The notes: a model not told the origin generated them from the sequence alone. 64,000 nt of DNA from Polyangia bacterium (GCA_030426145.1 JAUHZF010000003.1:1-64000), one strand, 5' to 3'. Positions 29,701 to 36,168 are shown, counted from the stretch's first letter. Numbers and translations are program-made.

Positions 29701-32212
29701 GATCCTCGAACGACGGGCCGACCTCGAGACCGACGGGGCGGCTCGGGCCGAGCTCTTCCACCGGCTCGGTACCCTCCAGATCGAACGTTTCGACCAGGCG
29801 GAGCAAGGGCTGTCGACCCTGCGGCAAGCGGCCGACCTCGACCCTGAGCACGCGGGTGTGATCGCGCAGCTCGAGAAGCTCACCGATCAGGAGGCGCTCT
29901 TCGAGGAAGCGGCTGAGGCCCTCGACTCGATGTACCGGGTCTCGGGCGACGCCGCGGGCCGCGCACGCCTGCGCAACAAGCGCATCGGCTACGCGCCGAC
30001 GGCGGCGGATCGGGTGCGCCTTCGTCTCGAGCTCGCGCAGATGCTCGAAGACGAGACGGGCGACACCAAGCACGCGCAGGAGGTGATTCAGCAAGCCTTC
30101 GGCGACGACCCGAGCGACCCCGAACTGCTCCCGCAGTTGGAACGGCTTGCGGCGACCAACGCCGGTGAGGACGTCGAGGCGTGGCGTCGCGCTGCGGACG
30201 CGGTGGCCGAGGCGCTCGAGAAGGCGCTGAAGGCCGACGCAGAGGGCTTGGGCGACGGAAATGTCACCCCCGAGCTCTCGCGTGAGCTCTACCTTCGCAC
30301 CGCGACCTGGTACCGCGAGCATCTCGACGATCCGGCGACGGCGGCCAAGCGACTGAGCCAAGCCCTCGAGCAGGATCCGAAGAGCGTCGACGCGCTCACG
30401 TCGTTGGAGGAGATGCAGCGGGCGGCCGACCAGCGGCGCGACCTCATCGACACCCTGCGTCGACTCGCCGAGCTCTCGGATGCAGGCGAAGGGGTCGACC
30501 GTGGCTCGGCGGAGCTGCGGCGCGAGGCCAAGACCATCGCCGACGAGCTCGAGGAGGCCGATCTCGCGGAGCAGATCATCCGTGACATGCTCGCGGTGGA
30601 CGATGCCGACGTGTGGGCGTTGACCTCGCTCTGCGAGGTCTGCGAGCGCAAGGAGGCTCACGAGGAGCTGTTGCAGCACCTTCGGCGCCGCATGGAGCTC
30701 ATGCCCGAACCGGAAGAGCTCCGCGCCCTGCGTCACCGCGCGGCGGCGGTGGCGGGGGAGCGCCTCGACGACAACGACACCGCACTCGACCTCTACGAGC
30801 AGGCCTTCGAAGAAGACCCGCGAGACGAGGTGGCGTCGGATGGGCTTCGCAAGCTCTACGAGAAGCTCGAGCGCTACGACGACATGCTCCGCTTCACCGA
30901 GCGGCTCATCGACAACGCCGATGACGCCGATACCCGGGCCGAGCTCCGGCTCAGCTGCGCCAAGCTCTGCATCGAGAAGCTCGACGCGCCCAGCGAGGGC
31001 ATCGAGCACCTCAACGCCATCATGGACGAGGTGCCCACCCACAGCGGCGCGGTTGAGCTCTTGGCCCAGATGCTCGAGAAGGAGGGGCGCGACGACGAGC
31101 TCGCCGAGTTCCTCCAGCGTCAGATCGAGCTGTCGCGCGAAGAGGGCGACCAGGACAAGGAGCTGAGCAACCGGGTCAAGCTGGCCGAGCTCTACGAGAG
31201 TCGGCTCAACGACCCCGAGAAGGCCATCGAGGGCTACCTCGCGGTGCTCGAGACCGACGGTGGTTTCCGGCCCGCGCTGGCCGCGCTCGGTCGGCTCTAC
31301 GAGGGGCAGGGCGAGACGGCCAAGGCGGCGGAGACCCACGAGCGTTTGCTCGAGGGGGCCGAGGGCGACGAGCGGGGAGCGCTCGCGCTCAAGACCCGTG
31401 ACCTCTACCTCGCGGCCGACGACAAGAACCAAGCGGTGGCGGTGCTCGAGACCGTGCTCGCGGGCGAGCTCGAAGGTATCGAGGAAGAGGTCGTGGGGCA
31501 GCTCCGCGAGGGCTTGCGCGCGCTCTACCGCGAGACCGAGAACTGGACCAAGCTCTGCGAGCTCATCGAAGGTGAAGCCGAAGCGGCCGACGTCGACGAC
31601 GAGAAGGTCGTCGCCTTCCGTCAGGCGGCGCAGATCCGGGCCGAGAACCTCGAGGAGCACGACGCCGCGGCCGCGCTTCTCGAGAAGGCGCTCGAGATCA
31701 AGAGCGACGACCGCGACCTCATGCTCACCCTGTGCGACGAGTACACGGCGAGCGGTCGCGGCGACAAGGCCATCGAGGTCTTGCAGCGGGTGGTCGAGTC
31801 CTACGGCGGGCGCCGCAGCAAGGAGCTCGGCGACATCCACCAGCGCATTGCCAACGCCTACCTCGCCAATGGCGACAAGGACGCGGCCCTGACCGAGCTC
31901 GAGTCGGCGCGCAAGATGGACCCGGGCAGTGTGAAGGTGCTCTTCTCCTTGGGCTCCCTCTCGATCGAGATGGCCGAAGAAACCGATGATGCCAAGGAAC
32001 ACTACAAGCGCGCGGGCAACGCCTTCCGCTCGTTGCTGCTCCAGCGCCTCGACGCCGACAGTCCCGTATCCAAGGCCGACGTCTTCTACCACCTCGCCCT
32101 GGTGAGCCAAGGTGAGGGCGACGCCAAGAAGGCCAAGCAGAACGCGGAGCGCGCCCTGTCGAACGACAAGGAGCACGAGAAGGCGAAGGCCTTCCTCGAG
32201 AATCTCGGCTGA
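20768..32212 (+). CDS. Giant TPR-like repeat protein (about 3814 residues)
   Basis: One uninterrupted frame of about 3814 codons, nearly 18% of the window. The protein consists almost wholly of degenerate TPR/HAT-like helical pairs. A recurring phrase, roughly of the form LERLYERxExxxDLVELLERQ followed by AAxIYExxLDDxxxAIxxYxxVL, is repeated from end to end. It is very acidic and rich in Leu, Glu, Ala and Asp. There is no signal peptide, no membrane helix and no recognisable catalytic domain; a short Ser/Glu/Gly repeat interrupts the helices near residue 1194. Location is presumably cytoplasmic. ATG 20768 (MSAEQLRTALDRIHDNPFD) was chosen over a TTG 120 bases upstream, because the latter adds unlike sequence. 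Likely a scaffold; partner unknown. Confidence 0.88.
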   Translation: MSAEQLRTALDRIHDNPFDESAWTTVEEIVTGSGGDEIERTLELSRMKQEQARNWPVVARLLDFEIAVDDDDDIAIAKQLELGRIHREELFDDASALNAFQSVLQRRPDDERAQEQKDEIIAAQAMAQDELDEALVEALDTDDDAVKGPMLTKAAELTFRHLGRDGDARDKTLSYLEQALVATPSNARLLALASVIYRHHESWPELAGVLQQRAHVASAKEDKVSAATQLLAVMRYQLEDAERAVEGALVLVDLEPGHRGAMSLLVEHYTEREEWDHLAALYEDQLGSGAVKKDEELAMWVQLAMLNWKTRGRADAAAPYFEKVRRAEPTHAGMLNFFREQCEESGDSAKLMGILTDAQRALADDDELRTQLAAEIAALAEGQENARRAIEQYKSILRSEPDNEEARDKLKVLYLETESFNALVELLRQELSRLGDDDTEQKVAVLREIAVIYRDRMESDTALLTVLTQILQLDETDIDAARELVRVYESLGRWRDLLQSQQRLAELTENAAEKETLLRSVARRWLEQFSNVQNAMGAYEALLAAVPGDSEAKENLRELYKKRRAWDKLYELYDAQVDDLEGEARVELMSKMAKLAAERLNKGEDAIRLLKEILVFDPEAEGVLDQLERQAERQKDYATVAHVLERRIEQAEDAKGQLALLQKLGVLYSDKLDDQDKSNDAWRRVLELSPGHKRALRVLRQAYVDARDWDGLQDLYLQQEDFEGLADFLSTTADRADEPEVKVTLSFRAARVYEDQIGTPERAARSYERVLSIEENNVEAAQRLLPIYEEEEKWPRLPGLYEVLLSATDDVDEKIAILNKVAGITGGPLSNKTAALGYARQAYELRPDQDALSQLQDWSQQAGEWDAFIEVVKGRLASEEMDEERSRALRLMLAEVYAGEAEKTDEAVAIYRELLERNPADHETSQVLEELLRATDRREDLRWLFERKVEQASGADKCETLEEWATVEEEVFTEPDKAVELLRRVAEEDPTRTSALGALTRLLLAADKHGEAVEVMAKHRDAADGDERVELETQLAELYEAHLDRPDEAYAASVRALELAPAHAPAVALLERLLDKPETRPRAAETLERIYGELGEADKQVMAIEAMLESVTDEGRRLELSQQLAGVYEAQIDDPSAAFDVIRGALDDAPTELGLWDRLAELGRMAGRHGDLAEAYAKHLGREETPAAVETEPSEGEASEGEASEGEASEGAASDELPDEDGGLPDELTIELSARAAALHEEHLGDLEGAIPYLEQCLTIDPQNAQAFDRLKAILNAVERWKDLQGLYDRTIDVADDEGTKVELLHQAAVVAEDMVGNDDQAIGYYERIVEVDVLHGQANEALERLYGREERFKDLANLLERKLETAIDDEAPEIQQQLVELYLHQLAETDRVMGHLEAVLRARQDDLDARSLAEECLDVDALRQPAAALLDAVYVAVDDPRDLVRVLGVRLEGAESDEDKRELLHRISTLQDERLRDDAGAFETLCELLPLEPDDGDIRARLLDVGRRLGEFEKMAETLMQTAERTSLPNVKGELLMEAAGICRDRLEAVGKAEEIYREVLTIEPDDPTLVVPAAQALASIFEERGDHEALAGALSTEVRLTDDIDEKKALFARIATIYEDLLENDDKAIAAWRSRVEDDGADVTALRSLERLYERSEKYSDLVETLRQLESIADDGDERRRCMVKAAEVLGGELDQTSEAISAWRAVLDDFGPDRDTLSALARLYDKAERWEDLAEVYENWLSISEETDEQIELLASLGDVRRKHLDDPTSALYSYRDVLTRDPGQAAARAALEELLEHDQADIKREAAEILGPLYDADGDAEKLLHVLDIEVEATYEPGRKLETLERALRTAEDTLDSPERGFAYACRGVREAIGEPALRGWVDIAERLASVTERYPALLELYESVVADVLDAEVQQMLRLRAGELAREKLEDNERAVRHYRGALDVQADDQRAMVALEELYAEMGDNPALLGILKLRADSVEGDDARAELLFRVAELQAGPLEEKTEAIVTYEEIIDMQLDERAISALEGLYRGEERYDDMVRLYERQLDEAPEDETPDIRVKIARVCQAHLSEAPRALDELGDALRVDPEHAAAIELLENVLSTSEEPDQKSRVAEMLEPVYLSRHDWARLESVLKARLETTLDPEGRGELLSRLATLYEEQLENYQAALDMVAQRLDDEPGDEEIWAEVERLGRVLGDGSEKRVADIFAKALDKVAADEPQTAKLAARTGHLYAEVEDNEAALSWYRRAYAFEPESDELFRAIDEVLIRLSRGDDPETFDDARREERVDHYRVALDNVFDDERRVAHLHVIADLQRSLGRDDDAIATYNELLDIEERNTQALDALTELYGTAGRRQDLADLYERRADLAESPEDAAPFRLELAKLLGQDDDARDRALDQLEAIVAETPDHPQAVSELEAMLGDEQRKQRVVDVLRPLYQQQDNWEGLIRLNEERLKLVDYPMDKVEILADSARLWEDRGQDEEKAFEITRQAFLLAPDHEDTRANLERLAEELDTWDELATAYDQAADQVDDEFVKRQLLQALGVVCDEQLDDPRRALDALGKLSALDPSDPEPLEKMDTLCMLLSDWETLVGVLRQKADNAPGDDERAALLRRLGAIRGDMLEDRDAAVQVYEEALDVMPSSVETLDALISLYRGRDAQRLVELLEQRVEYAGFDEEEKRHELLLEAAKVYDEKLERPEESVRVLQIALDHRDGDIGVLTELEGLFERQQRYDELLENLKAQAAISEDAERRLALRNKIGDLYLSQYDNAFDALEQYRLVLAEAEDDEHALKQARAIGDKYEEQRLEVSALLEPVLRNAGENQALVEVMELRFTAQTDPEERAQTLSGMALIQEEQLDAPEDALATVLRALAETPEQGSVHHEVERLSELTGKWEPYADALQSRADEIYDAVVQTDLFRRLGRVAEERLDDKDRAIAAYTRASEQAEEPSDILEALDRLSLATERWEELGQILERRADLETDGAARAELFHRLGTLQIERFDQAEQGLSTLRQAADLDPEHAGVIAQLEKLTDQEALFEEAAEALDSMYRVSGDAAGRARLRNKRIGYAPTAADRVRLRLELAQMLEDETGDTKHAQEVIQQAFGDDPSDPELLPQLERLAATNAGEDVEAWRRAADAVAEALEKALKADAEGLGDGNVTPELSRELYLRTATWYREHLDDPATAAKRLSQALEQDPKSVDALTSLEEMQRAADQRRDLIDTLRRLAELSDAGEGVDRGSAELRREAKTIADELEEADLAEQIIRDMLAVDDADVWALTSLCEVCERKEAHEELLQHLRRRMELMPEPEELRALRHRAAAVAGERLDDNDTALDLYEQAFEEDPRDEVASDGLRKLYEKLERYDDMLRFTERLIDNADDADTRAELRLSCAKLCIEKLDAPSEGIEHLNAIMDEVPTHSGAVELLAQMLEKEGRDDELAEFLQRQIELSREEGDQDKELSNRVKLAELYESRLNDPEKAIEGYLAVLETDGGFRPALAALGRLYEGQGETAKAAETHERLLEGAEGDERGALALKTRDLYLAADDKNQAVAVLETVLAGELEGIEEEVVGQLREGLRALYRETENWTKLCELIEGEAEAADVDDEKVVAFRQAAQIRAENLEEHDAAAALLEKALEIKSDDRDLMLTLCDEYTASGRGDKAIEVLQRVVESYGGRRSKELGDIHQRIANAYLANGDKDAALTELESARKMDPGSVKVLFSLGSLSIEMAEETDDAKEHYKRAGNAFRSLLLQRLDADSPVSKADVFYHLALVSQGEGDAKKAKQNAERALSNDKEHEKAKAFLENLG
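24347..24406 (+). repeat. Four 15-bp tandem repeats inside the giant gene
   Basis: Units begin at 24347, 24362, 24377 and 24392, each of the form TCCGAGGGCGAGGCT with third-position changes (GAG/GAA, GCT/GCC/GCG), encoding Ser-Glu-Gly-Glu-Ala three times and Ser-Glu-Gly-Ala-Ala. The array makes a flexible acidic linker between two helical blocks. It is the only low-complexity break noticed in the protein and, being in frame in 15-base steps, can change length without a frameshift. Confidence 0.9.
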
Positions 32213-32248
32213 CCGCGCCCATTCGAGCGTGCAGCGGGGCGAATCGAT

Positions 32249-32276
32249 AGGGCCGCGGCGGGAGCGTCGCGGCCCT
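32249..32276 (+). terminator. Terminator-like hairpin after the giant gene
   Basis: A 9-bp perfect stem, 32249-32257 paired with 32268-32276, with a ten-base loop, begins 37 bases after the stop of the giant gene. It is very GC-rich and is followed by a short pyrimidine stretch (TTCGCCGCTTT) rather than a clean T-run. Intrinsic termination is plausible in this genome but not certain. Confidence 0.55.
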
Positions 32277-32332
32277 TCGCCGCTTTGTCCCCGGTGACAG
32301 ACAGATGGGGTAGGGAGTGGTAGGTTCCGGCC

Positions 32333-33544
32333 ATGGATTGGACGAGGCTCTTGGCCTGGGGGGCGGCGTGTCTGACACTGACCGCGGGACAGTTGGCTTG
32401 TGGTTCTTCGGGCAGCATCGAAGGCACCGGGGGCCAAGACAGCACCGGGATCACCAACTCCAGCAGCGGCGGCGGCACGACCAACACGACCAGTGCCGGC
32501 GGTGACGGCGGCGCCCAGGGTGACGGCGGCGACGGCGGTGCCGGCGGTGCCGGCGCCGTCGGGAAGTCCGGCTCTGATGGCAACCGCCCTGGAGCTGCGG
32601 GTACGAATGGCGGTGCGGGTAGTGCCGGCGGTAGCGGCGGCACCGGCGGTGGCGACACCGAATGCGGCGACGGCATCACCGAGGGCGACGAGCTCTGCGA
32701 TGGCGACTGCCCCACCGACTGCGACGACATGGACGCCTGCACCGCCGACAGCCTCATGGGCAGTGCGGCCACCTGCGACGCCGTCTGCGCCAACGACGAG
32801 ATCACCGCTTGCAACGCCACCTCCGACGGCTGCTGCCCCGCCGGCTGCGACATCACCATGGACCCCGACTGCGCCCCCCGGGTGCTCATGGTGCACCGCT
32901 CGGACGAAGTTGCAGCGGTCGACCTTCAGACCCAGCTCATGGGGACGGGCGACTTCGACTCGATCGACATCTGGGATGTGCAACTCCAGGGCGGAATCGT
33001 CCCGACCGCGATGACCATGGGGGGGTACGAGATCGTCTTCGCCTGGACCGACGGCGGCTTCGGAAGCGCCAATCAGGCGGCCCTCGGGGACGCCCTCGCC
33101 GACTACTTCGATGCCGGCGGCCGAGTCGTGACGGGCACGTATGCCTATTGCAGCAACGGTACCCTCGAGGTCGAGGGTCGCTGGATGACCGGCGGCTACA
33201 CGCTCATGGAGAATTCACTCGGCCAGACCAATCCCACCATGAACCAAGGGCTCGGAACGGTCCATGAGCCAAATAGTCCGCTCATGGCCAATGTGAATAC
33301 GTTTACCGCCGTGACGGGATTCCGTTGTCGAGCAGACGCCAAGCTGGGTACGACGGTGGTTGCCGAGTGGACGCTCGATCCCGAGAATTCGAATTTCCCA
33401 CCATACCCACTCGTCATTCGAGGCCAAGTAGCCGGGCGAAACCGAGTTGATCTCAACTTCTACCCGCCGCGTGCGCCCGTATTTGGCAATGGCTGGAGCG
33501 GCGATGGCATCGCCTTGATTCGCAATGCCCTTCTGTTTGAGTGA
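32333..33544 (+). CDS. Lipoprotein: Gly-rich linker, Cys-rich module and ThuA-like C-terminal domain
   Basis: A 403-residue exported protein, function unknown. The signal peptide (LLAWGAACLTLTAGQLAC) has a plausible lipobox ending at Cys. It is followed by about 85 residues of Gly/Ala/Ser/Thr/Asp linker, then a Cys-rich module (CGDGITEGDELCDGDCP, later DGCCPAGCD and DPDC) like myxobacterial disulfide-rich repeats. From residue about 185 (RVLMVHRSDEVAAVDLQTQL) comes a mixed alpha/beta domain with GGYEIVFAWTD and ALADYFDAGGRVVTGTYAY, resembling ThuA or glutamine-amidotransferase-like folds (inference). The protein at 47356 has the same three-part plan. It stands alone after the terminator-like hairpin. 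Confidence 0.82.
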   Translation: MDWTRLLAWGAACLTLTAGQLACGSSGSIEGTGGQDSTGITNSSSGGGTTNTTSAGGDGGAQGDGGDGGAGGAGAVGKSGSDGNRPGAAGTNGGAGSAGGSGGTGGGDTECGDGITEGDELCDGDCPTDCDDMDACTADSLMGSAATCDAVCANDEITACNATSDGCCPAGCDITMDPDCAPRVLMVHRSDEVAAVDLQTQLMGTGDFDSIDIWDVQLQGGIVPTAMTMGGYEIVFAWTDGGFGSANQAALGDALADYFDAGGRVVTGTYAYCSNGTLEVEGRWMTGGYTLMENSLGQTNPTMNQGLGTVHEPNSPLMANVNTFTAVTGFRCRADAKLGTTVVAEWTLDPENSNFPPYPLVIRGQVAGRNRVDLNFYPPRAPVFGNGWSGDGIALIRNALLFE

Positions 33545-33577
33545 GGCTGCTCGCGAGCTGCTGGCCCTAGCCGTCAA

Positions 33578-34180
33578 CTAGGCGGCTTTGGCGTCGAGGG
33601 TGGCGTGGCCGAGTACGAGGAGGGTGGTGAGGAGCCGGGCGCGTTGATGCGTGGGGAGGTCTGCGATGCCCACGATCTCGCCCACGCGCTCACCGGCGCC
33701 GAGGCGATGGAGCCAGGCGACCGCTTCGGGGGAGGCGCGGCAGATCATCGCCGCGTCCTCGGGCGGGATCCTCAGCTGCACGAGGCGGTGTTTCGAGGAC
33801 TCGAAGGCACGCTTCAGCGCGAGCTCGGGGGCCACGCGAACGAGCTCGGCGACGACGGCGTCGACGGTGGGGGCGTGCACGTTCGGTACCTCGGGCACCC
33901 AGGGCGTGTGCGCTGCACTGTCGAGCCGGACTTCGCCCGCGCGGAGGCACGACAAGAGCGTCATGAAGACCTGTGATGGGTCGGTGGAGACGGTCCACGT
34001 GGCTTCGTCGAAGGCGGCGATGACCCGCCCTTGCTCGACGGCGAAGACCGGACCATCGATGGCCTTGATGATTCTGCGTCCCCGATTCCGCGCCACCACG
34101 AGGGGTTCGATACGGCGGCGGATCCCAGGGAGCGACCAGCGCATGCCGGCCGATGACCGAGGCGGAGGGAAGCTGCTCAT
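33578..34180 (-). CDS. Conserved-looking hypothetical protein, 200 residues
   Basis: Not recognised. The frame is open much further upstream, but the start was placed at 34180 because this ATG overlaps the stop of the preceding small gene by four bases (ATGA). The protein (MSSFPPPRSSAGMRWSLPGI onwards) has a beta-rich N-terminal half (GPVFAVEQGRVIAAFDEATW) and a helical C-terminal part (AVAWLHRLGAGERVGEIVG) that loosely recalls DUF4388/PATAN-type or winged-helix tails of myxobacterial gliding and signalling proteins (weak inference). No signal peptide or membrane helix is present. Confidence 0.6.
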   Translation of the reverse strand: MSSFPPPRSSAGMRWSLPGIRRRIEPLVVARNRGRRIIKAIDGPVFAVEQGRVIAAFDEATWTVSTDPSQVFMTLLSCLRAGEVRLDSAAHTPWVPEVPNVHAPTVDAVVAELVRVAPELALKRAFESSKHRLVQLRIPPEDAAMICRASPEAVAWLHRLGAGERVGEIVGIADLPTHQRARLLTTLLVLGHATLDAKAA

Positions 34181-34419
34181 CCCTTCTCCTCGTCGATACG
34201 CACGTGCCGCATCTTCTGCGAGGTGCCGCGACGAGCTGGCGGGGCGGAGGAACGAATCGGCTCGCCATGCCGGCGCACCTCGAGCTCGCTCGCGCGGGGG
34301 TTGTCGGCCACGAAGGCGAGGGCTTCTTCGAGGGCGTCGAAGGCACCGACCAACACATCCGCGTCGCGGGAAGGGCCAAGCCACCATGCCTCGAAGGCTC
34401 GGGTTTCGGGATTCGTCAT
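34177..34419 (-). CDS. Small hypothetical protein coupled to the next gene
   Basis: An 80-residue protein, MTNPETRAFEAWWLGPSRDA onward, with a short alpha/beta pattern (DVLVGAFDALEEALAFVADN) and a basic C-terminus (RHVRIDEEKG). ATG 34419 was preferred over upstream in-frame ATGs for its AGGG site eight bases upstream. The stop overlaps the start of the 33578 gene by four bases, so the pair is probably translated together. Function unknown; it could be an adaptor for its neighbour. Confidence 0.5.
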   Translation of the reverse strand: MTNPETRAFEAWWLGPSRDADVLVGAFDALEEALAFVADNPRASELEVRRHGEPIRSSAPPARRGTSQKMRHVRIDEEKG

Positions 34420-34494
34420 GGTCGCCCTGGAAAGCACGCCGTGTGCCATGGCCAATGGTTCGAAATCTCGACGGGTTCTCGAGCGGAGCCGGTG

Positions 34495-34526
34495 CACGAC
34501 CTGTCGCCAACAGACGACAGGTCGTG
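34495..34526 (-). terminator. 12-bp perfect hairpin after dodecin
   Basis: Bases 34495-34506 pair perfectly with 34515-34526 across an eight-base loop, starting 16 bases after the dodecin stop on the minus strand. No T-run follows on either strand. It most likely ends or stabilises the dodecin transcript and separates it from the two small genes beyond. Confidence 0.5.
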
Positions 34527-34542
34527 GGTCGCGGACTGCAGA

Positions 34543-34743
34543 TCAGTCGAGCAGGAAGGTGAGCTTGAGCAGAACTCGGTAGGAGGTGACCTTGCCGTCT
34601 TCGATGACGAGCTTTTGCTCCTTTACCCACGCTCCGGACACGTTCTTGACCGTTTTGCAGGCCTTGCTGACGCCGTTGGTGATGGCCTCCTCGAAGCTGT
34701 TGGGGGATGAAGCGGAGATCTCGATGATTTTTGCAACACTCAT
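34543..34743 (-). CDS. Dodecin (flavin-binding)
   Basis: Dodecin of 66 residues, a dodecameric flavin-storage protein that binds riboflavin, FMN or FAD between stacked tryptophans. The sequence runs MSVAKIIEISASSPNSFEEA, then KACKTVKNVSGAWVKEQKLV, with the flavin-stacking Trp in the GAW position and the C-terminal YRVLLKLTFLLD strand. Start 34743 gives exactly the family length; an upstream in-frame ATG would add ten unlike residues. It lies 36 bases after the SIR2-type gene on the same strand and may share its transcript. Confidence 0.92.
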   Translation of the reverse strand: MSVAKIIEISASSPNSFEEAITNGVSKACKTVKNVSGAWVKEQKLVIEDGKVTSYRVLLKLTFLLD

Positions 34744-34779
34744 GGTGGCGGCACGTGGCAAACGACGTGCCACGCCGAC

Positions 34780-36066
34780 TCACCCCGTGGTGTGGCCGTC
34801 GTCGAGGACGGTGGCGATGGTGCGCAGCAGGCTGGGCCAGCGGTAGCAGTAGCCGAGGGCGCCGGCCTTGAGTGCACGGCGCTTGTTCTCGTCGGCGTAG
34901 CGGGCCGTGGCGAAGATGAGGACGGGCGCGCTGAGCCCCCGGGCGTGCATCTCCTCGAGCAGACGCTCGGCGTTGCTCTGGCTGGGCCCGTGACCCCAAT
35001 GGGTGAGGACGAGGTCGATGTCGTGGTGGGCCATGGCGTTGAGCGCCGCTTCCACGTCGGTGACCTCGACGAGCTCGTGGTCGCCGCCGGCGCCGGCCGA
35101 TGCCTTGCGGAGGACCTCGATGCCGAAGGTGTTGTTGGATGGGTTCGGGTCGTGCCAGAGAATGCGCCGGCCGTGGAGCAGACGGCCCAAGTGAAGGAGC
35201 GGATTGGTGCGAGCGTGGAGGTCTTCGAGGAAGCGGTCGAAGGCGCCGTGCTTCAGGCCGCGGTCGGACGGGTAGCTCAGCAGCTCGATGCCTTCGTGGT
35301 GACGGAAGAAGTCGACCCGCGCCGGGGGCTCGTCGGCCACCAAGGCGTAGGCCAGCGGTTCGTCGCGCTCACGTTGCTCGAACAGGGCGAGCACCTCGCT
35401 GCGCAGCTCGTTGACGTAGACGTCGCTGAACGAGCATCCCAGGAAGAGCAGGGTATTGGCGGCGAAGACGCTACGGAGGAAGGTGGTGTAGCTCGGATTG
35501 CCGTAGAGCCGCTGGCGGTAGTCGCGCCGGGTGAAGACGACGTCTCCGGGGGCGCGCTCGACGCAGCCGTGCAGCTTGATGACCGGGGGCCCATCCCCAC
35601 GAGGGAGGTAGCGCTCCTGGAACCAGCCGAGCCCCGAGGGGCGAAGGAGTTTGCGGTAGGCGGTGGGGCCGGGCGCATCGCCGTCGAGCAGCGCGTCGAA
35701 GTTGGTGGTGAGGATGGCGCGGAAAGGGATGCCACGCAGATGCGCCAGACGGAGGCGCATGCTGGCGTCGGGCTCGGACACGGCGAGGTGGTTTCGAAGC
35801 GCGCCCACCAAGCCCTCCGCACCGAGGTCGTCGCGGAGCAGCTCTGCTGCCGCCTCCAGATCCATGCTGTCCTGGCGGGCGAGGAGCTGACCCACGCGCG
35901 AGCGGGTGCCGCGCTTCACGTCGGCATCCCGTGCCACCCGTTCGAGCAGGCTTGCCCAGGTTGGAATGGCGGGGGCGGAGAAACCGGCACCGACGAAAGC
36001 GACGCACTCGCCGGCCAGGATCGACCGCGTGAGGGCACGCGGCACGGCGATGGACTCCGTGCTCAT
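34780..36066 (-). CDS. SIR2-family NADase-like protein fused to a degenerate receiver domain
   Basis: A 428-residue two-domain protein. Residues about 12-270 form a SIR2-like domain: VAFVGAGFSAPAIPTWASLL (nucleotide loop at 26-30), LTTNFDALLD with Asn122, IKLHGCVERAPGDVVFTRRD with His166, and LLFLGCSFSD. Asn and His at these sites are the catalytic residues of known SIR2 NADases. No deacetylase zinc cysteines are seen. Residues about 300-428 look like a response-regulator receiver (RRILWHDPNPSNN; DIDLVLTHWGHGPSQ; VLIFATARYADENKRRALKA), but the phospho-acceptor Asp position reads Thr/His and the Lys position Tyr, so it is probably a sensor or binding module. It is divergent from the NrtR-like gene. 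Confidence 0.85.
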   Translation of the reverse strand: MSTESIAVPRALTRSILAGECVAFVGAGFSAPAIPTWASLLERVARDADVKRGTRSRVGQLLARQDSMDLEAAAELLRDDLGAEGLVGALRNHLAVSEPDASMRLRLAHLRGIPFRAILTTNFDALLDGDAPGPTAYRKLLRPSGLGWFQERYLPRGDGPPVIKLHGCVERAPGDVVFTRRDYRQRLYGNPSYTTFLRSVFAANTLLFLGCSFSDVYVNELRSEVLALFEQRERDEPLAYALVADEPPARVDFFRHHEGIELLSYPSDRGLKHGAFDRFLEDLHARTNPLLHLGRLLHGRRILWHDPNPSNNTFGIEVLRKASAGAGGDHELVEVTDVEAALNAMAHHDIDLVLTHWGHGPSQSNAERLLEEMHARGLSAPVLIFATARYADENKRRALKAGALGYCYRWPSLLRTIATVLDDGHTTG

Positions 36067-36123
36067 GACGCGATCGTCGAGAGGTCGGCGGGGGCGGTCA
36101 ACGTGACAGAAACCTGCACGTAC

Positions 36124-36168
36124 AAATATGTGGCTTGCATATATGCATAGTGGATATATGCTGGATGT
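36124..36168. promoter_or_regulatory. AT-rich divergent operator with 15-bp periodic repeats
   Basis: In the 116-base gap between the SIR2-type gene and the NrtR-like gene is an AT-rich island in an otherwise GC-rich region. ATATG occurs at 36126, 36141 and 36156, exactly 15 bases apart, within longer matching units. A 12-bp perfect palindrome, TGCATATATGCA, covers 36136-36147. The position and symmetry suit a binding site for the adjacent wHTH regulator and the promoter(s) of both genes. Repeat spacing and palindrome are seen; the binding partner is inference. Confidence 0.6.

Noticed and set aside
20783..32983. Very long minus-strand open frames opposite the giant TPR gene (up to about 1600 codons)
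   Set aside because: They mirror the strand-specific GC3 bias of the real gene, have low-complexity Val/Leu/Arg/His composition, no RBS and no family motifs.
34792..36150. Plus-strand frame of about 450 codons opposite the SIR2 gene
   Set aside because: The minus-strand frame has clear SIR2 motifs; the plus-strand product is Val/Gly/Glu-rich shadow sequence.
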